NCBI GenBank assembly: GCA_031269635.1
Contig: JAISYY010000379.1
Span: forward strand, 1 to 14,950
DNA length: 14,950 bases
Origin: Tannerella sp.
GTDB lineage: Bacteria; Bacteroidota; Bacteroidia; Bacteroidales; Tannerellaceae
Direction of reading: 5' to 3'
Shown here: positions 1 through 7,656 of the stretch, one piece after another
How the letters are laid out: each line of letters begins with the position of its first letter
Numbering within the stretch: the first letter of the stretch is position 1
Program-made: the position numbers and the translations under genes
The notes under the pieces: model-generated
Databases searched by the model: none
Told to the model about the DNA's origin: nothing
What the model saw: the letters and a program-made list of their open reading frames with translations, nothing else

Positions 1-29
1 AAGTAATTTCTTTCGGTAGAGAGCATCAT
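1..29 (-). CDS. Possible 5' end of a gene running off the left edge
   Basis: Two consecutive ATG codons on the minus strand (29-27 and 26-24) open a frame that stays open to the window edge. It reads MMLSTERNY, or MLSTERNY from the second ATG. It is preceded by an A/T-rich leader typical of Bacteroidota translation starts, and by a possible -7 element about 70 bases upstream. Only eight or nine codons are visible, so no family can be named. The frame could be chance, because the stretch is too short for a coding test. Confidence 0.25.
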
Positions 30-98
30 ATCTATTTATAATTGTTTTTTTATATGGCACGACGAATACACTTTGTTTATCTTTTCGATAAAACACTG

Positions 99-106
99 CA
101 AATATA
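99..106 (-). promoter_or_regulatory. Possible Bacteroidota -7 element (TATATTTG)
   Basis: The minus strand reads TATATTTG, an exact match to the Bacteroidota -7 consensus TAnnTTTG, and is followed by a C. It points towards the candidate start at position 29. No TTG is found 19-21 bases upstream to serve as a -33 element. The flanks are very AT-rich, so a chance match is possible. Confidence 0.3.
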
Positions 107-272
107 TAATTTGTTTTAGTAAGGTGTATATCTTTTTTATATGTTTCACAACATAGTTTTTAAATTATTTCTTTATTTGTTTCGGAATTTGCAACCATTC
201 AGGTATCGTAGCGACACAATTTAAATATCCTAAACCTGTTAACTATTTTTGATTTCCGTATCAGAAAGTGGT

Positions 273-286
273 TCCAAGGGCTTGGA
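273..286. repeat. Palindrome downstream of rodA
   Basis: TCCAAG and CTTGGA are perfect inverted arms around a central GG. In the minus-strand transcript the same sequence could fold as UCCAA-GCCC-UUGGA, a five-pair stem with a four-base loop, 33 bases after the rodA stop. Outer arms AACTAT (241-246) and ATAGTT (288-293) are also complementary. There is no U-tract, so this is not a standard intrinsic terminator. It could be a 3'-end stabilising structure or chance. Confidence 0.3.
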
Positions 287-319
287 GATAGTTTCTCAAT
301 GCGAAGAAAGCCGTTTGAC

Positions 320-1765
320 CTATTCTTTCCTTGCCGAATCTATCCGGAGGAATGTAAATAATAAAATGGTAAATCCCCATAAGGCCGACCCTCCGTAACT
401 AAAGAACGGCAAAGGGATTCCTATTACGGGAGTGATACCGCATACCATTCCTATATTGACAAACGCATGGAAAAAGAACAGGGACGCTACGCTATATCCG
501 TACACCCGCCCGAACGCAGACGATTGTCGTTCGGCAAGTGATATGAGGCGCAATATGAATATTCCGTAAACAAGAATCACAAAAAACGATCCGATAAAAC
601 CAAATTCTTCCCCTACCGTGCAAAAAATAAAATCCGTATCCTGTTCCGGCACATATTTCAGCTTCGTTTGCGTTCCGTTTAAAAATCCTTTGCCGGAAAA
701 ACCGCCGGAACCGATTGCTATTTTAGATTGATTGACGTTATAACCCGTGCCCGCAAGATCGTCTTCCAATCCCAACGATACTTTTATACGTTGCTGCTGG
801 TGAGGTTTTAATATTTCATTGAACGCATAATCTACGGAGAACATAAAACCCAGCGAAATACCGGCGAAAAGCGCCAGCAATACATATTTCCAGAGGATCT
901 GCCGGAACGAGTATAAAATTAAAAACAGGGAAAAACCGGCGATCAGGCCAATCAATATCCACATCGTATTAAACGGATGGAATAAGGATATGGCATAACC
1001 CGCAATGCCGGAGCATACCGTTATCAGGAAAAAATAAGTGCTCAGTTTGCGTTCATTAAGGATAAAACGCAGCACAATACAGATTATCACAAGGATAAGA
1101 CTGCATATAATCAATGCGCTTACCGGCGTATTATTCCATATAAGTGATTCATATTTCAATTCAAGGATGAAAAACAGGGCTGTGCAAATGCTTGTTAGCA
1201 ACACATATCCCGACATCCCTTCGCGATACAGCACTAATGAAAGCGCCAGGAACATAAGTGCAGAACCCGTTTCATGCTGCAAAATAATACATAACACCGG
1301 CAGCAGTACAATCCCTATGGAAATGGTGAAATTTTTAACCGTCAGCAGATTAAACTCGTACGTGTTCATAAACCGGGCAAGCGCAAGCGCTGTTGCAAAC
1401 TTGGCAAACTCGGCCGGTTGCAAGCGAATGGAAGAGGTAATAACAAGCCACGAACGGGAACCTTTTATATCGGGGGCGATGAAAATGGTCAGGATAAGCA
1501 ATATGATTATCAGGCCATATATCGGGAAAGCAAATGTTTCAAAAAAATTCTTGTCGAGCATCATTATCAGGAAGATAAGCAGGACGGACGTTCCTATCCA
1601 GATAAGCTGCATAGCCGGACGTCCCTGCAAACCGAAAAAGCCGGGATTGTCAAAATCATAGCTGGCGCCGCATATACTGATCCAGCCTGCCGCAACCAGT
1701 ATGACGTACAGGAGGATCGTAAACCAGTCAACCGATTTCCATAGACTTGTGTTCTTGTTTTCCAT
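320..1765 (-). CDS. rodA: RodA, SEDS-family peptidoglycan glycosyltransferase
   Basis: RodA polymerises lipid II into glycan strands in the inner membrane as the partner of PBP2 in the elongasome. The 481-residue product is almost wholly hydrophobic with many membrane segments. Family motifs visible are RLQPAEFAK (residues 114-122), a long loop with QSKIAIGSGG (346-355) and GKGFLNGTQ (358-366), and YVPEQDTDFIF (371-381). In the last, Asp378 aligns with the essential loop aspartate of SEDS polymerases. The C-terminus has the GIPLPFFSYGGS signature (449-460). It is about 110 residues longer than E. coli RodA. The extra length is a block of hydrophobic segments at about 200-310, before the catalytic loop, as is usual in Bacteroidota. 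The start (ENKNTSLWKSVDW) lies inside the end of mrdA with a 38-base overlap. A GGAGGA at 1783-1788 is 17 bases upstream, rather far for a ribosome site. It is the last gene of the shape operon. Confidence 0.97.
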   Translation of the reverse strand: MENKNTSLWKSVDWFTILLYVILVAAGWISICGASYDFDNPGFFGLQGRPAMQLIWIGTSVLLIFLIMMLDKNFFETFAFPIYGLIIILLILTIFIAPDIKGSRSWLVITSSIRLQPAEFAKFATALALARFMNTYEFNLLTVKNFTISIGIVLLPVLCIILQHETGSALMFLALSLVLYREGMSGYVLLTSICTALFFILELKYESLIWNNTPVSALIICSLILVIICIVLRFILNERKLSTYFFLITVCSGIAGYAISLFHPFNTMWILIGLIAGFSLFLILYSFRQILWKYVLLALFAGISLGFMFSVDYAFNEILKPHQQQRIKVSLGLEDDLAGTGYNVNQSKIAIGSGGFSGKGFLNGTQTKLKYVPEQDTDFIFCTVGEEFGFIGSFFVILVYGIFILRLISLAERQSSAFGRVYGYSVASLFFFHAFVNIGMVCGITPVIGIPLPFFSYGGSALWGFTILLFTFLRIDSARKE

Positions 1766-3656
1766 CAGCTACGTTTTCTTTCTCCTCCGCTTTTTTGATG
1801 TAATTGATTGATCCGGGCAATGTGCTCCAGTTCTGCATTTGATACTCAAGCCATTTATCGCCGGGACGAATATCCCCGTAGAAATATTTCTCAAGCATAA
1901 GTCTGGCTACAGGAACGGACACGGTAGCTCCCCACCCTCCGTTTTCCGCATAAACCACAATGGCCACCTTCGGATTATGCATCGGGGCAAAGGCGATACA
2001 TGCGGAATGGTCGCGGCCGTGCGGGTTCTGTACGGTTCCCGTCTTGCCGCAAACGTCAATATCCGGCAGGTACATCCTCTGACAGGTGCCCGACGTCACT
2101 GCCGCACGCATGCCTTCAACGACATATTCATAATATTCCTTATTGATCCCGGTGTCTTTTTTTGTCCGGTATATTTCGTCGAGTTCCATATCCTGTATCT
2201 TGCTAACAACATGGGGAACGATATAGAAACCGCGGTTTGCAATCGTAGCGGCAAGGTTGCATATCTGCAATGGCGTTGCGTTTATTTCCCCCTGACCGAT
2301 AGAAATAGATACAATGCTGCTCGAATTCCAGCGTTTGTTATATGCCTTGTCGTACGCACTGCTGTTGGGGATATAGCCGCGACGCTCCCCGGGCAGGTCA
2401 ATACCCAGCGTATGACCGAATCCTTGAGCTACGATATGATTTTTCCAGACATCAAACGCTTCCTGCACACTCCCGTAACGCGAACGGTTATCCAGCATAT
2501 CACGCAATCCCCAGCAATAGTAAGCGTTACACGATGTTGCCAGCGAGGGAACAAACGAGATCGGCGAATAATGCGAATGGCATTTCGGATGTCCGCCGAG
2601 ATAAGGATAGCCGAGTTCGCATGTATAAGTTTTTTCTTTTGTCACGACGCCTTCCTGCAAAAAGATAAGTCCCTGTGCCGGTTTGAAGGTCGATCCGGGC
2701 GAATAAGCTCCCATGATGGAACGGTCAAACAGCGGTCGCTGGGGATCACGCTCAAGCGTTTGGTAGTTGTCGCTGCGCTGCCGTCCGATAAGGAGGCCCG
2801 GATCGTAAGAAGGCGAAGAAACGAGGCAGAGCACCTCGCCTGTAGAAGGTTCTATCATAACGATAGCGCCCGACTTGTTCTGCATGAGCATCTCCCCGTA
2901 AACCTGCAAATCCATGTCTATCGACAGCGTAATGTTTTTGCCCGATACCGGCGCTACATCATGTCTGCCGTCCTCGTATTTCCCTTTGATACGCATGTGT
3001 GCATCACGCAGCAATATCTCAACGCCTTTCTCGCCCCGCAGGATATTTTCGTACCGGCGCTCAATGCCCGAACGCCCCGAGTGATCTCCCGGCACATAAT
3101 AATCGTCCGTCTCAATATCCTTGCGGCTTACCTCGCCCAGATTGCCCAGCACGTTGGCGGCATTCCGGCAGCCGTATTCACGCAACGGGCGGTTACGGAT
3201 GTAAAATCCGGGGTACTTATACAGTTTCTCCTGTAAAAATCCATATTCGACGGCAGAAAGCTGGCTCATAAACTCCTGTGGAATATAGGCATATCCGAAG
3301 TTAAGATTCCGGTTTTTTATGGTTGCCATGCGGTTGTCAAAAAAATCTTTCGTGATTCCGATGGTGTTACAGAAATCAACGGTATCGAGCTGCGTTATTT
3401 CGCGCATGATGACCATGATGTCATACGACGGCTGGTTGTAAACGAGTAATTTCCCGTTTCGGTCGTAAATCACGCCGCGGGACGGATATAAGGTGCGTCG
3501 CTGAAAAGCGTTACTGTCCGCCCATTTTTTATAATCATCACTTACGATCTGCAGGAAAAACAGGCGGATGACATAGATAAATAACGATAAAAGAACAGCG
3601 CCTGCAATTATGTACCTCCTGTTACCGTAATAATATGGGGGTTTGTTATTTTCCAT
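1728..3656 (-). CDS. mrdA: Penicillin-binding protein 2, elongation transpeptidase
   Basis: Class B PBP that cross-links the glycan made by RodA. It is anchored in the inner membrane with its catalytic domain in the periplasm. The 642-residue product has a short cytoplasmic N-terminus, one membrane segment at about residues 15-37, and a pedestal/dimerisation region starting with RRTLYPSRGVIYDRNG (53-68). The transpeptidase domain follows. All three active-site motifs are present: S322-T-F-K325, S375-C-N377 and K538-T-G540. A Cys/His-rich stretch lies between the first two (C346, H356, C359, H360, H362). The C-terminus is hydrophilic and rich in Lys and Glu, and encodes the overlap with rodA. 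It overlaps the end of mreD by 11 bases (ATGGAAAATAA), which favours translational coupling. Direct adjacency to rodA and mreBCD separates it from the division enzyme PBP3/FtsI. Confidence 0.97.
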   Translation of the reverse strand: MENNKPPYYYGNRRYIIAGAVLLSLFIYVIRLFFLQIVSDDYKKWADSNAFQRRTLYPSRGVIYDRNGKLLVYNQPSYDIMVIMREITQLDTVDFCNTIGITKDFFDNRMATIKNRNLNFGYAYIPQEFMSQLSAVEYGFLQEKLYKYPGFYIRNRPLREYGCRNAANVLGNLGEVSRKDIETDDYYVPGDHSGRSGIERRYENILRGEKGVEILLRDAHMRIKGKYEDGRHDVAPVSGKNITLSIDMDLQVYGEMLMQNKSGAIVMIEPSTGEVLCLVSSPSYDPGLLIGRQRSDNYQTLERDPQRPLFDRSIMGAYSPGSTFKPAQGLIFLQEGVVTKEKTYTCELGYPYLGGHPKCHSHYSPISFVPSLATSCNAYYCWGLRDMLDNRSRYGSVQEAFDVWKNHIVAQGFGHTLGIDLPGERRGYIPNSSAYDKAYNKRWNSSSIVSISIGQGEINATPLQICNLAATIANRGFYIVPHVVSKIQDMELDEIYRTKKDTGINKEYYEYVVEGMRAAVTSGTCQRMYLPDIDVCGKTGTVQNPHGRDHSACIAFAPMHNPKVAIVVYAENGGWGATVSVPVARLMLEKYFYGDIRPGDKWLEYQMQNWSTLPGSINYIKKAEEKENVADGKQEHKSMEIG

Positions 3657-4167
3657 TTCCGTTTTTTTCCAGGTTAAACGCTTCTATAACGAGAATCAGC
3701 AATAAAGAAAACAGGATGGCGGAGAACATCCTTATAATCATCAGCAGCGGCTGAAAGAATGTAAAAGATTCTATCACGAACAGGGCCAGATGATGAAGCG
3801 CTGTCAATAAGAGGGCGTAACGGATAAATTTACCGTATCCGAACAGTTCATAGGAAGGCAGACTTCCTTCGGGCAGGTCTTTTATATCTGCAAAACGCTC
3901 CAGCAAAAGCCTGCGGATAAAACCTGCAAATGAACATGCCGCAGCATGCATGCCGAACGTGTTTGAAAATATATCAACAGTAAGTCCAAGCAGGAACGAT
4001 AGGATAATAACGCTCGAACGGGTCATGTCAACAGGCAATTTTAAAAGAACGTAGATATAAATGAACGGGGTCACCAGCTTAAACAGATGTATGTTGTTCA
4101 TCACCAGTACTTGTAATAATACAAATACAATGAAATAAACAGCTAATCGAAACCATGTCCTAATCAT
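3646..4167 (-). CDS. mreD: MreD, integral membrane rod-shape protein
   Basis: Small polytopic membrane component of the elongasome that works with MreC to link cytoplasmic MreB to PBP2 and RodA. The 173-residue product has five or six hydrophobic segments, at about residues 7-24, 33-46, 52-72, 76-88, 115-133 and 139-162, and a short charged tail (NLEKNGNGK). Sequence conservation in this family is low, so the call rests on length, topology and position between mreC and mrdA. It overlaps mreC by 8 bases (ATGATTAG) and mrdA by 11 bases. One oddity is several His and Cys residues in the middle (HAAACSF near 84-90, HH near 124-125). No catalytic role is expected. Confidence 0.92.
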   Translation of the reverse strand: MIRTWFRLAVYFIVFVLLQVLVMNNIHLFKLVTPFIYIYVLLKLPVDMTRSSVIILSFLLGLTVDIFSNTFGMHAAACSFAGFIRRLLLERFADIKDLPEGSLPSYELFGYGKFIRYALLLTALHHLALFVIESFTFFQPLLMIIRMFSAILFSLLLILVIEAFNLEKNGNGK

Positions 4168-4993
4168 TTCTTACCGCCTCCCGTTCTATTTTCCACTGTT
4201 CTTCCTGCAAATGGTTGACAATTACATACACAATGTTTAAAGACTGAAAATCCGTTGCAAGACGCACCTTCAAGGAATAAAAATTATCATCGCGCTGTTT
4301 TCCATACGATTCGACGATCCCTACGATGAGATCCGGCGGGAAAATAGCCGAATTGCCGCTCGTTACAATCGTGTCGCCGACCTGAAACGTTGCATGTGTA
4401 GGAAGTTCTTCCAGGTAAGCATATTTCACGTCGTCGCCATTCCATGACAACGGTCCGAAAAAACTTGTGTTTTTAACTTTGCAGCTTACTTTGGACTTCG
4501 TATTCAAAAGAGAGATTACAACCGAATAGTGCTCATTAACCGTCATGACGATACCCACAATGCCAAGTGGAGAAACAACCCCCATGTCCGGGCGTATCCC
4601 GTCTTTAAAGCCTTTGTTTATCGTAATGTAATTATTGACATAGTTCGTTGTACTGTTTGCAATTCCTGCCGATATGTATTCATACGTATAATCCGGCGCC
4701 GGCCTTACCGTATCAAGGGACATCATTTTCAGTTGTTCCTGCAGCCGGAGGACTTCCATCTCAAGCAGACTGTTACGTTCAAGAAGTTGCCGGTTTACAT
4801 GCTGAAGATCAAGATAAGAAAATACGGTGTTAGCTGCCAGGGATATGCCGCCTGTAATCGTATTGGCCGAACTCAACATCATGTTCCGCTGATAGGCATT
4901 ATTCCTGTATATAAGCACAAATGAGATTGTTTCAAATAAAAGAAACAAAATCCAGTGCCTTTTGGATATGAGAAATGCCAGCAGTTTTTGCAT
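4160..4993 (-). CDS. mreC: MreC, periplasmic rod-shape scaffold
   Basis: Bitopic scaffold of the elongasome; its periplasmic part binds and activates PBP2. The 277-residue product has one membrane segment (about residues 12-29). A periplasmic helical coiled-coil region follows at about 60-95, where VNRQLLERNSLLEMEVLRLQ shows leucines and charges at heptad-like spacing. After it comes the beta-barrel region carrying family signatures: TTNYVNNYITINKG (114-127), DGIRPDMGVVSPLGIVGIV (131-149), and a later GDTIVTSGNSAIFPPDL motif typical of MreC. Length and order are normal. The start codon is 4 bases after the mreB stop, and the end overlaps mreD by 8 bases, so expression should be tightly coupled to both. 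Confidence 0.96.
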   Translation of the reverse strand: MQKLLAFLISKRHWILFLLFETISFVLIYRNNAYQRNMMLSSANTITGGISLAANTVFSYLDLQHVNRQLLERNSLLEMEVLRLQEQLKMMSLDTVRPAPDYTYEYISAGIANSTTNYVNNYITINKGFKDGIRPDMGVVSPLGIVGIVMTVNEHYSVVISLLNTKSKVSCKVKNTSFFGPLSWNGDDVKYAYLEELPTHATFQVGDTIVTSGNSAIFPPDLIVGIVESYGKQRDDNFYSLKVRLATDFQSLNIVYVIVNHLQEEQWKIEREAVRND

Positions 4994-4997
4994 AACG

Positions 4998-6020
4998 CTA
5001 ATTCCTGTACAGGAAATTGAATCTGTTCAAATTTTTCAGGGCAACGCCGGTTCCACGCGCCACAGCACGAAGCGGATCTTCGGCAACGTGAAACTGAATA
5101 TTTATTTTATCCGTCAGACGTTTTTCCAGGCCGCGCATGAGCGCTCCTCCACCCGTCAGAAAAATCCCGTTATGTACAATATCCGCATACAGTTCGGGAG
5201 GCGTATTTTCCAGTGTATTCATGATGGCCGCCTCCACCTTGATGATTGACTTGTCGAGGCAATGCGCCATTTCCTGGGAAGAAACAGGCACCGCCATAGG
5301 GAGCGACGTCATCTGGTTCGGCCCTTTAGCAACGTAATCTTCCGGGGGATTCTCCAGGGAAGCAAGTACGGAACCTACATTTATTTTTATCATCTCCGCC
5401 GTGCCTTCACCGACTTTGACGTTATGCTGGCGACGCATATATTCCATAATATCTTCGGTAAAAACATCTCCTGCCGTACGGATAGAAGTCTTTGTGACAA
5501 TACCGCCCAGCGAGATAACGGCGACTTCGGTTGTACCTCCGCCGATATCTACAACCATGTGTCCTTCCGGCGCTTCCACGTCGAGGCCGATACCTACCGC
5601 AGCAGCCATCGGTTCGTCAATAAGATAGATTTCGCGCCCCCCGGCCCTTTCGGACGAATCCCTCACGGCGCGACGCTCCACCTCCGTAGCGCCCGACGGT
5701 ACGCAAATAACGATGCGTAAAGGGGGAGAAAACCAGCGGTTTTTAAAGTTTATCATTTTTATCATGCCGCGTATCATCTGTTCCGCAGCATAAAAGTCTG
5801 CGATAACGCCATCGCCGAGGGGACGTATCGTGCGTATTCCCGGATGTGTCCTTTCATGCATCCGTCGAGCCTCTTCGCCCACAGCAATTACTTTTTCCGT
5901 CCGCCTGTCGAGCGCCACTACCGAAGGTGCGTCAACCACTATTTTGTCATCGCAGATGATGATTGTATTAGCCGTACCCAGGTCGATGGCTATATCTTTT
6001 GTAAAAGAGAATAATCCCAT
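4998..6020 (-). CDS. mreB: MreB, actin-like shape-determining ATPase
   Basis: Bacterial actin homologue that polymerises on the inner face of the cytoplasmic membrane and directs the elongasome. The 340-residue protein has the standard length. Actin-fold nucleotide motifs are intact: phosphate-1 IAIDLGTANTII (residues 11-22), phosphate-2 DIGGGTTEVAVISLGG, and the adenosine motif LTGGGALMRGLEKRL near residues 289-303. IVICVPSGATEVERRAV is the conserved MreB segment between subdomains. The short N-terminus (MGLFSFTKD) begins with hydrophobic residues that could serve for membrane contact. It lies 34 bases after purH and 4 bases before mreC. No promoter of its own was recognised in the AT-rich 34-base gap, so transcription from purH is likely. 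The intact gene set implies a rod-capable cell, or one descended from rods. Confidence 0.98.
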   Translation of the reverse strand: MGLFSFTKDIAIDLGTANTIIICDDKIVVDAPSVVALDRRTEKVIAVGEEARRMHERTHPGIRTIRPLGDGVIADFYAAEQMIRGMIKMINFKNRWFSPPLRIVICVPSGATEVERRAVRDSSERAGGREIYLIDEPMAAAVGIGLDVEAPEGHMVVDIGGGTTEVAVISLGGIVTKTSIRTAGDVFTEDIMEYMRRQHNVKVGEGTAEMIKINVGSVLASLENPPEDYVAKGPNQMTSLPMAVPVSSQEMAHCLDKSIIKVEAAIMNTLENTPPELYADIVHNGIFLTGGGALMRGLEKRLTDKINIQFHVAEDPLRAVARGTGVALKNLNRFNFLYRN

Positions 6021-6054
6021 AGTGTTTTATTTCGTTTTTTTGTTAAAGAATCAA

Positions 6055-7581
6055 TTAATGTTTAAAATGACGAATGCCGGTTTTTACCATGCTCATGTCG
6101 TGTTCATCACAATAGGCGACTGACAACCTGTCGTTAACGGAACCGGCGGGCTGTATAACCGCCGTAATACCCGCCTCATTTGCTATTTCGACACAGTCGG
6201 GGAACGGGAAAAACGCATCGGAAGCCATTACTGCGCCATTCAGGTCAAACTTAAACGAACGGGCTTTTTCGATGGCTTGCTTCAGCGCGTCGACGCGCGA
6301 GGTCTGTCCCACTCCGCTCGCACACAGCTGTTTATTCTTCACAAGCGTTATTGCATTTGACTTGCTATGCTTCACCAGTTTGTTTGCAAACAACAAATCC
6401 GTAACCTCCGTCTCCGAAGGCGTTTTCTTCGTCATCGGTTCGAGATCGGCCGCGGTCTGTATGCTCAAATCGCGATCCTGCACCAACACTCCGTTGAGTA
6501 ATGAACGGAACTGCCCGGCCGGTGCATCTCCCGAAGTTTTGCGCCGGAGTATGATACGGTTTTTCTTTTGCATAAGCGTCGCCAATGCATCGTCCGTATA
6601 TGCGGGAGCTATGATCACTTCAAAGAATATTTTGTTGATTTCTTCGGCAGCGTTTTTGTCCACCGTGCCGTTTGTTACCAGTATACCTCCGAAAGCGGAG
6701 ACGGGATCACCGGCCAAAGCATCCTTCCAGGCTTCAAGTATCGCCGGACGCGAAGCAATGCCACAGGCATTGTTATGTTTCAGAATAGCGAATGTCAGTT
6801 CGTCGAACTCGTCGATGAGGGTCACGGCCGAATCAATATCAAGCAGATTATTATACGAGATCTCTTTGCCGTGCAGTTTTTCAAACAGCGATTTGAAATC
6901 GCCGTAAAATACGCCTTTCTGGTGGGGATTTTCCCCATAACGCATGATATGCGCCCCATCAGCCGCTACGCGAAAAGCCGAACCGCTGTCTTTATCAAAA
7001 TAATTAAAGATTGCGCTGTCATAACCGGACGAAACGGCAAACGCTTCTTTGGCGAACCACCGGCGTTCATCGAGCGTTGTCTGCGCTCCTCGTTCTTCCA
7101 GCAGGCGCATCAACGGGGCATACTGATTTTTGGATGCGACAATGACAACATCCGTGTAATTTTTAGCGGCTGCACGTATCAACGAAATGCCGCCTATATC
7201 TATTTTTTCGATGACATCGGATTCTCCCGCTCCCGAAGCTGCGGTTTCTTCAAATGGATACAAATCTACAATCACAAGGTCTATTTCCGGTATCCCGTAT
7301 TGCAGTATCTGTTCTTTGTCGTTTTCGTTGTCGCGGCGGGCAAGTATACCGCCAAATACTTTCGGATGAAGCGTCTTAACCCTTCCTCCCAAAATCGACG
7401 GATAACCCGTCAGCGATTCAACGGCTTCGCAAGGTAAGCCTAATGATTCGATAAACTTCTGCGTGCCTCCCGTCGAGACGAAGCGGACGCCTTCCGCCTG
7501 AAGTTTTTTAAGAATATCTTCTAATCCGTCTTTGTAATAGACTGATACTAATGCATGTTTTATTTTTTTACTTGTTTTCAT
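6055..7581 (-). CDS. purH: Bifunctional AICAR transformylase / IMP cyclohydrolase
   Basis: Catalyses the last two steps of de novo purine synthesis in the cytoplasm: formylation of AICAR by 10-formyl-tetrahydrofolate, then ring closure to IMP. The ATG at 7581 (MKTSKKIKHALVSVY) gives 508 residues, normal for PurH. The N-terminal cyclohydrolase half shows FVSTGGT, GGRVKTLHPKV and LYPFEETA. The transformylase half shows MRYGENPHQ, the catalytic Lys-His pair in LKHNNACG (K268, H269), DPVSAFGG, KHSKSNAI and SDAFFPFPD. An in-frame GTG at 7605 would add eight residues. It is unlikely because it overlaps the -7 promoter element and extends beyond the usual N-terminus. The gene lies 75 bases after dnaJ and 34 bases before mreB, and appears to lead the shape operon. 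Confidence 0.97.
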   Translation of the reverse strand: MKTSKKIKHALVSVYYKDGLEDILKKLQAEGVRFVSTGGTQKFIESLGLPCEAVESLTGYPSILGGRVKTLHPKVFGGILARRDNENDKEQILQYGIPEIDLVIVDLYPFEETAASGAGESDVIEKIDIGGISLIRAAAKNYTDVVIVASKNQYAPLMRLLEERGAQTTLDERRWFAKEAFAVSSGYDSAIFNYFDKDSGSAFRVAADGAHIMRYGENPHQKGVFYGDFKSLFEKLHGKEISYNNLLDIDSAVTLIDEFDELTFAILKHNNACGIASRPAILEAWKDALAGDPVSAFGGILVTNGTVDKNAAEEINKIFFEVIIAPAYTDDALATLMQKKNRIILRRKTSGDAPAGQFRSLLNGVLVQDRDLSIQTAADLEPMTKKTPSETEVTDLLFANKLVKHSKSNAITLVKNKQLCASGVGQTSRVDALKQAIEKARSFKFDLNGAVMASDAFFPFPDCVEIANEAGITAVIQPAGSVNDRLSVAYCDEHDMSMVKTGIRHFKH

Positions 7582-7604
7582 GTTTGCCTTTTTTATAAAT
7601 CGCA

Positions 7605-7612
7605 CAAAAGTA
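7605..7612 (-). promoter_or_regulatory. -7 element (TACTTTTG) for purH and the shape operon
   Basis: The minus strand reads TACTTTTG, an exact match to the Bacteroidota TAnnTTTG -7 consensus. It ends 23 bases before the purH ATG, so the leader would be short. A good TTG at the expected 19-21 base distance is lacking; a TTG lies only 12 bases upstream. The position is sensible for a promoter that drives purH and the genes behind it, but the missing -33 element lowers confidence. Confidence 0.45.
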
Positions 7613-7625
7613 ACGATTTATTTTC

Positions 7626-7646
7626 AAAAAGGCTCACATTGCCCTA
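7626..7646 (-). terminator. Weak terminator-like hairpin after dnaJ
   Basis: Eleven bases after the dnaJ stop the minus strand reads AGGGC, a seven-base loop, then GCC followed by TTTTT. The stem is four or five pairs including one G-U, so it is weak, and its last U pairs come from the T-run itself. It could give partial termination between the chaperone genes and purH. Read-through remains plausible. Confidence 0.25.
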
Positions 7647-7656
7647 TAATTTTTTA

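Larger units (their letters stand above)
30..319. other. AT-rich intergenic spacer downstream of rodA
   Basis: About 290 bases without a supported gene lie between the rodA stop codon and the candidate start at position 29. The stretch is clearly richer in A/T than the genes beside it. Apart from the possible -7 element at 99-106, the only structure noticed is a short palindrome at 273-286 just beyond the rodA stop. No hairpin followed by a T-run is visible, so the terminator of the rodA operon was not identified. No tRNA or other structured RNA was recognised. Confidence 0.6.

Noticed and set aside
1839..3236. 465-codon open frame on the plus strand
   Set aside because: It lies wholly opposite mrdA, whose product has all PBP motifs. 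The translated sequence has no recognisable domain and is rich in Arg, His and Cys, as antisense frames often are.
6568..7437. 289-codon open frame on the plus strand
   Set aside because: It is antisense to purH, which is intact and highly conserved. No domain or promoter supports the frame.
7582..7605. Upstream GTG start for purH
   Set aside because: The GTG would add eight residues not usual in PurH and would overlap the -7 element TACTTTTG. The ATG at 7581 gives the standard N-terminus.
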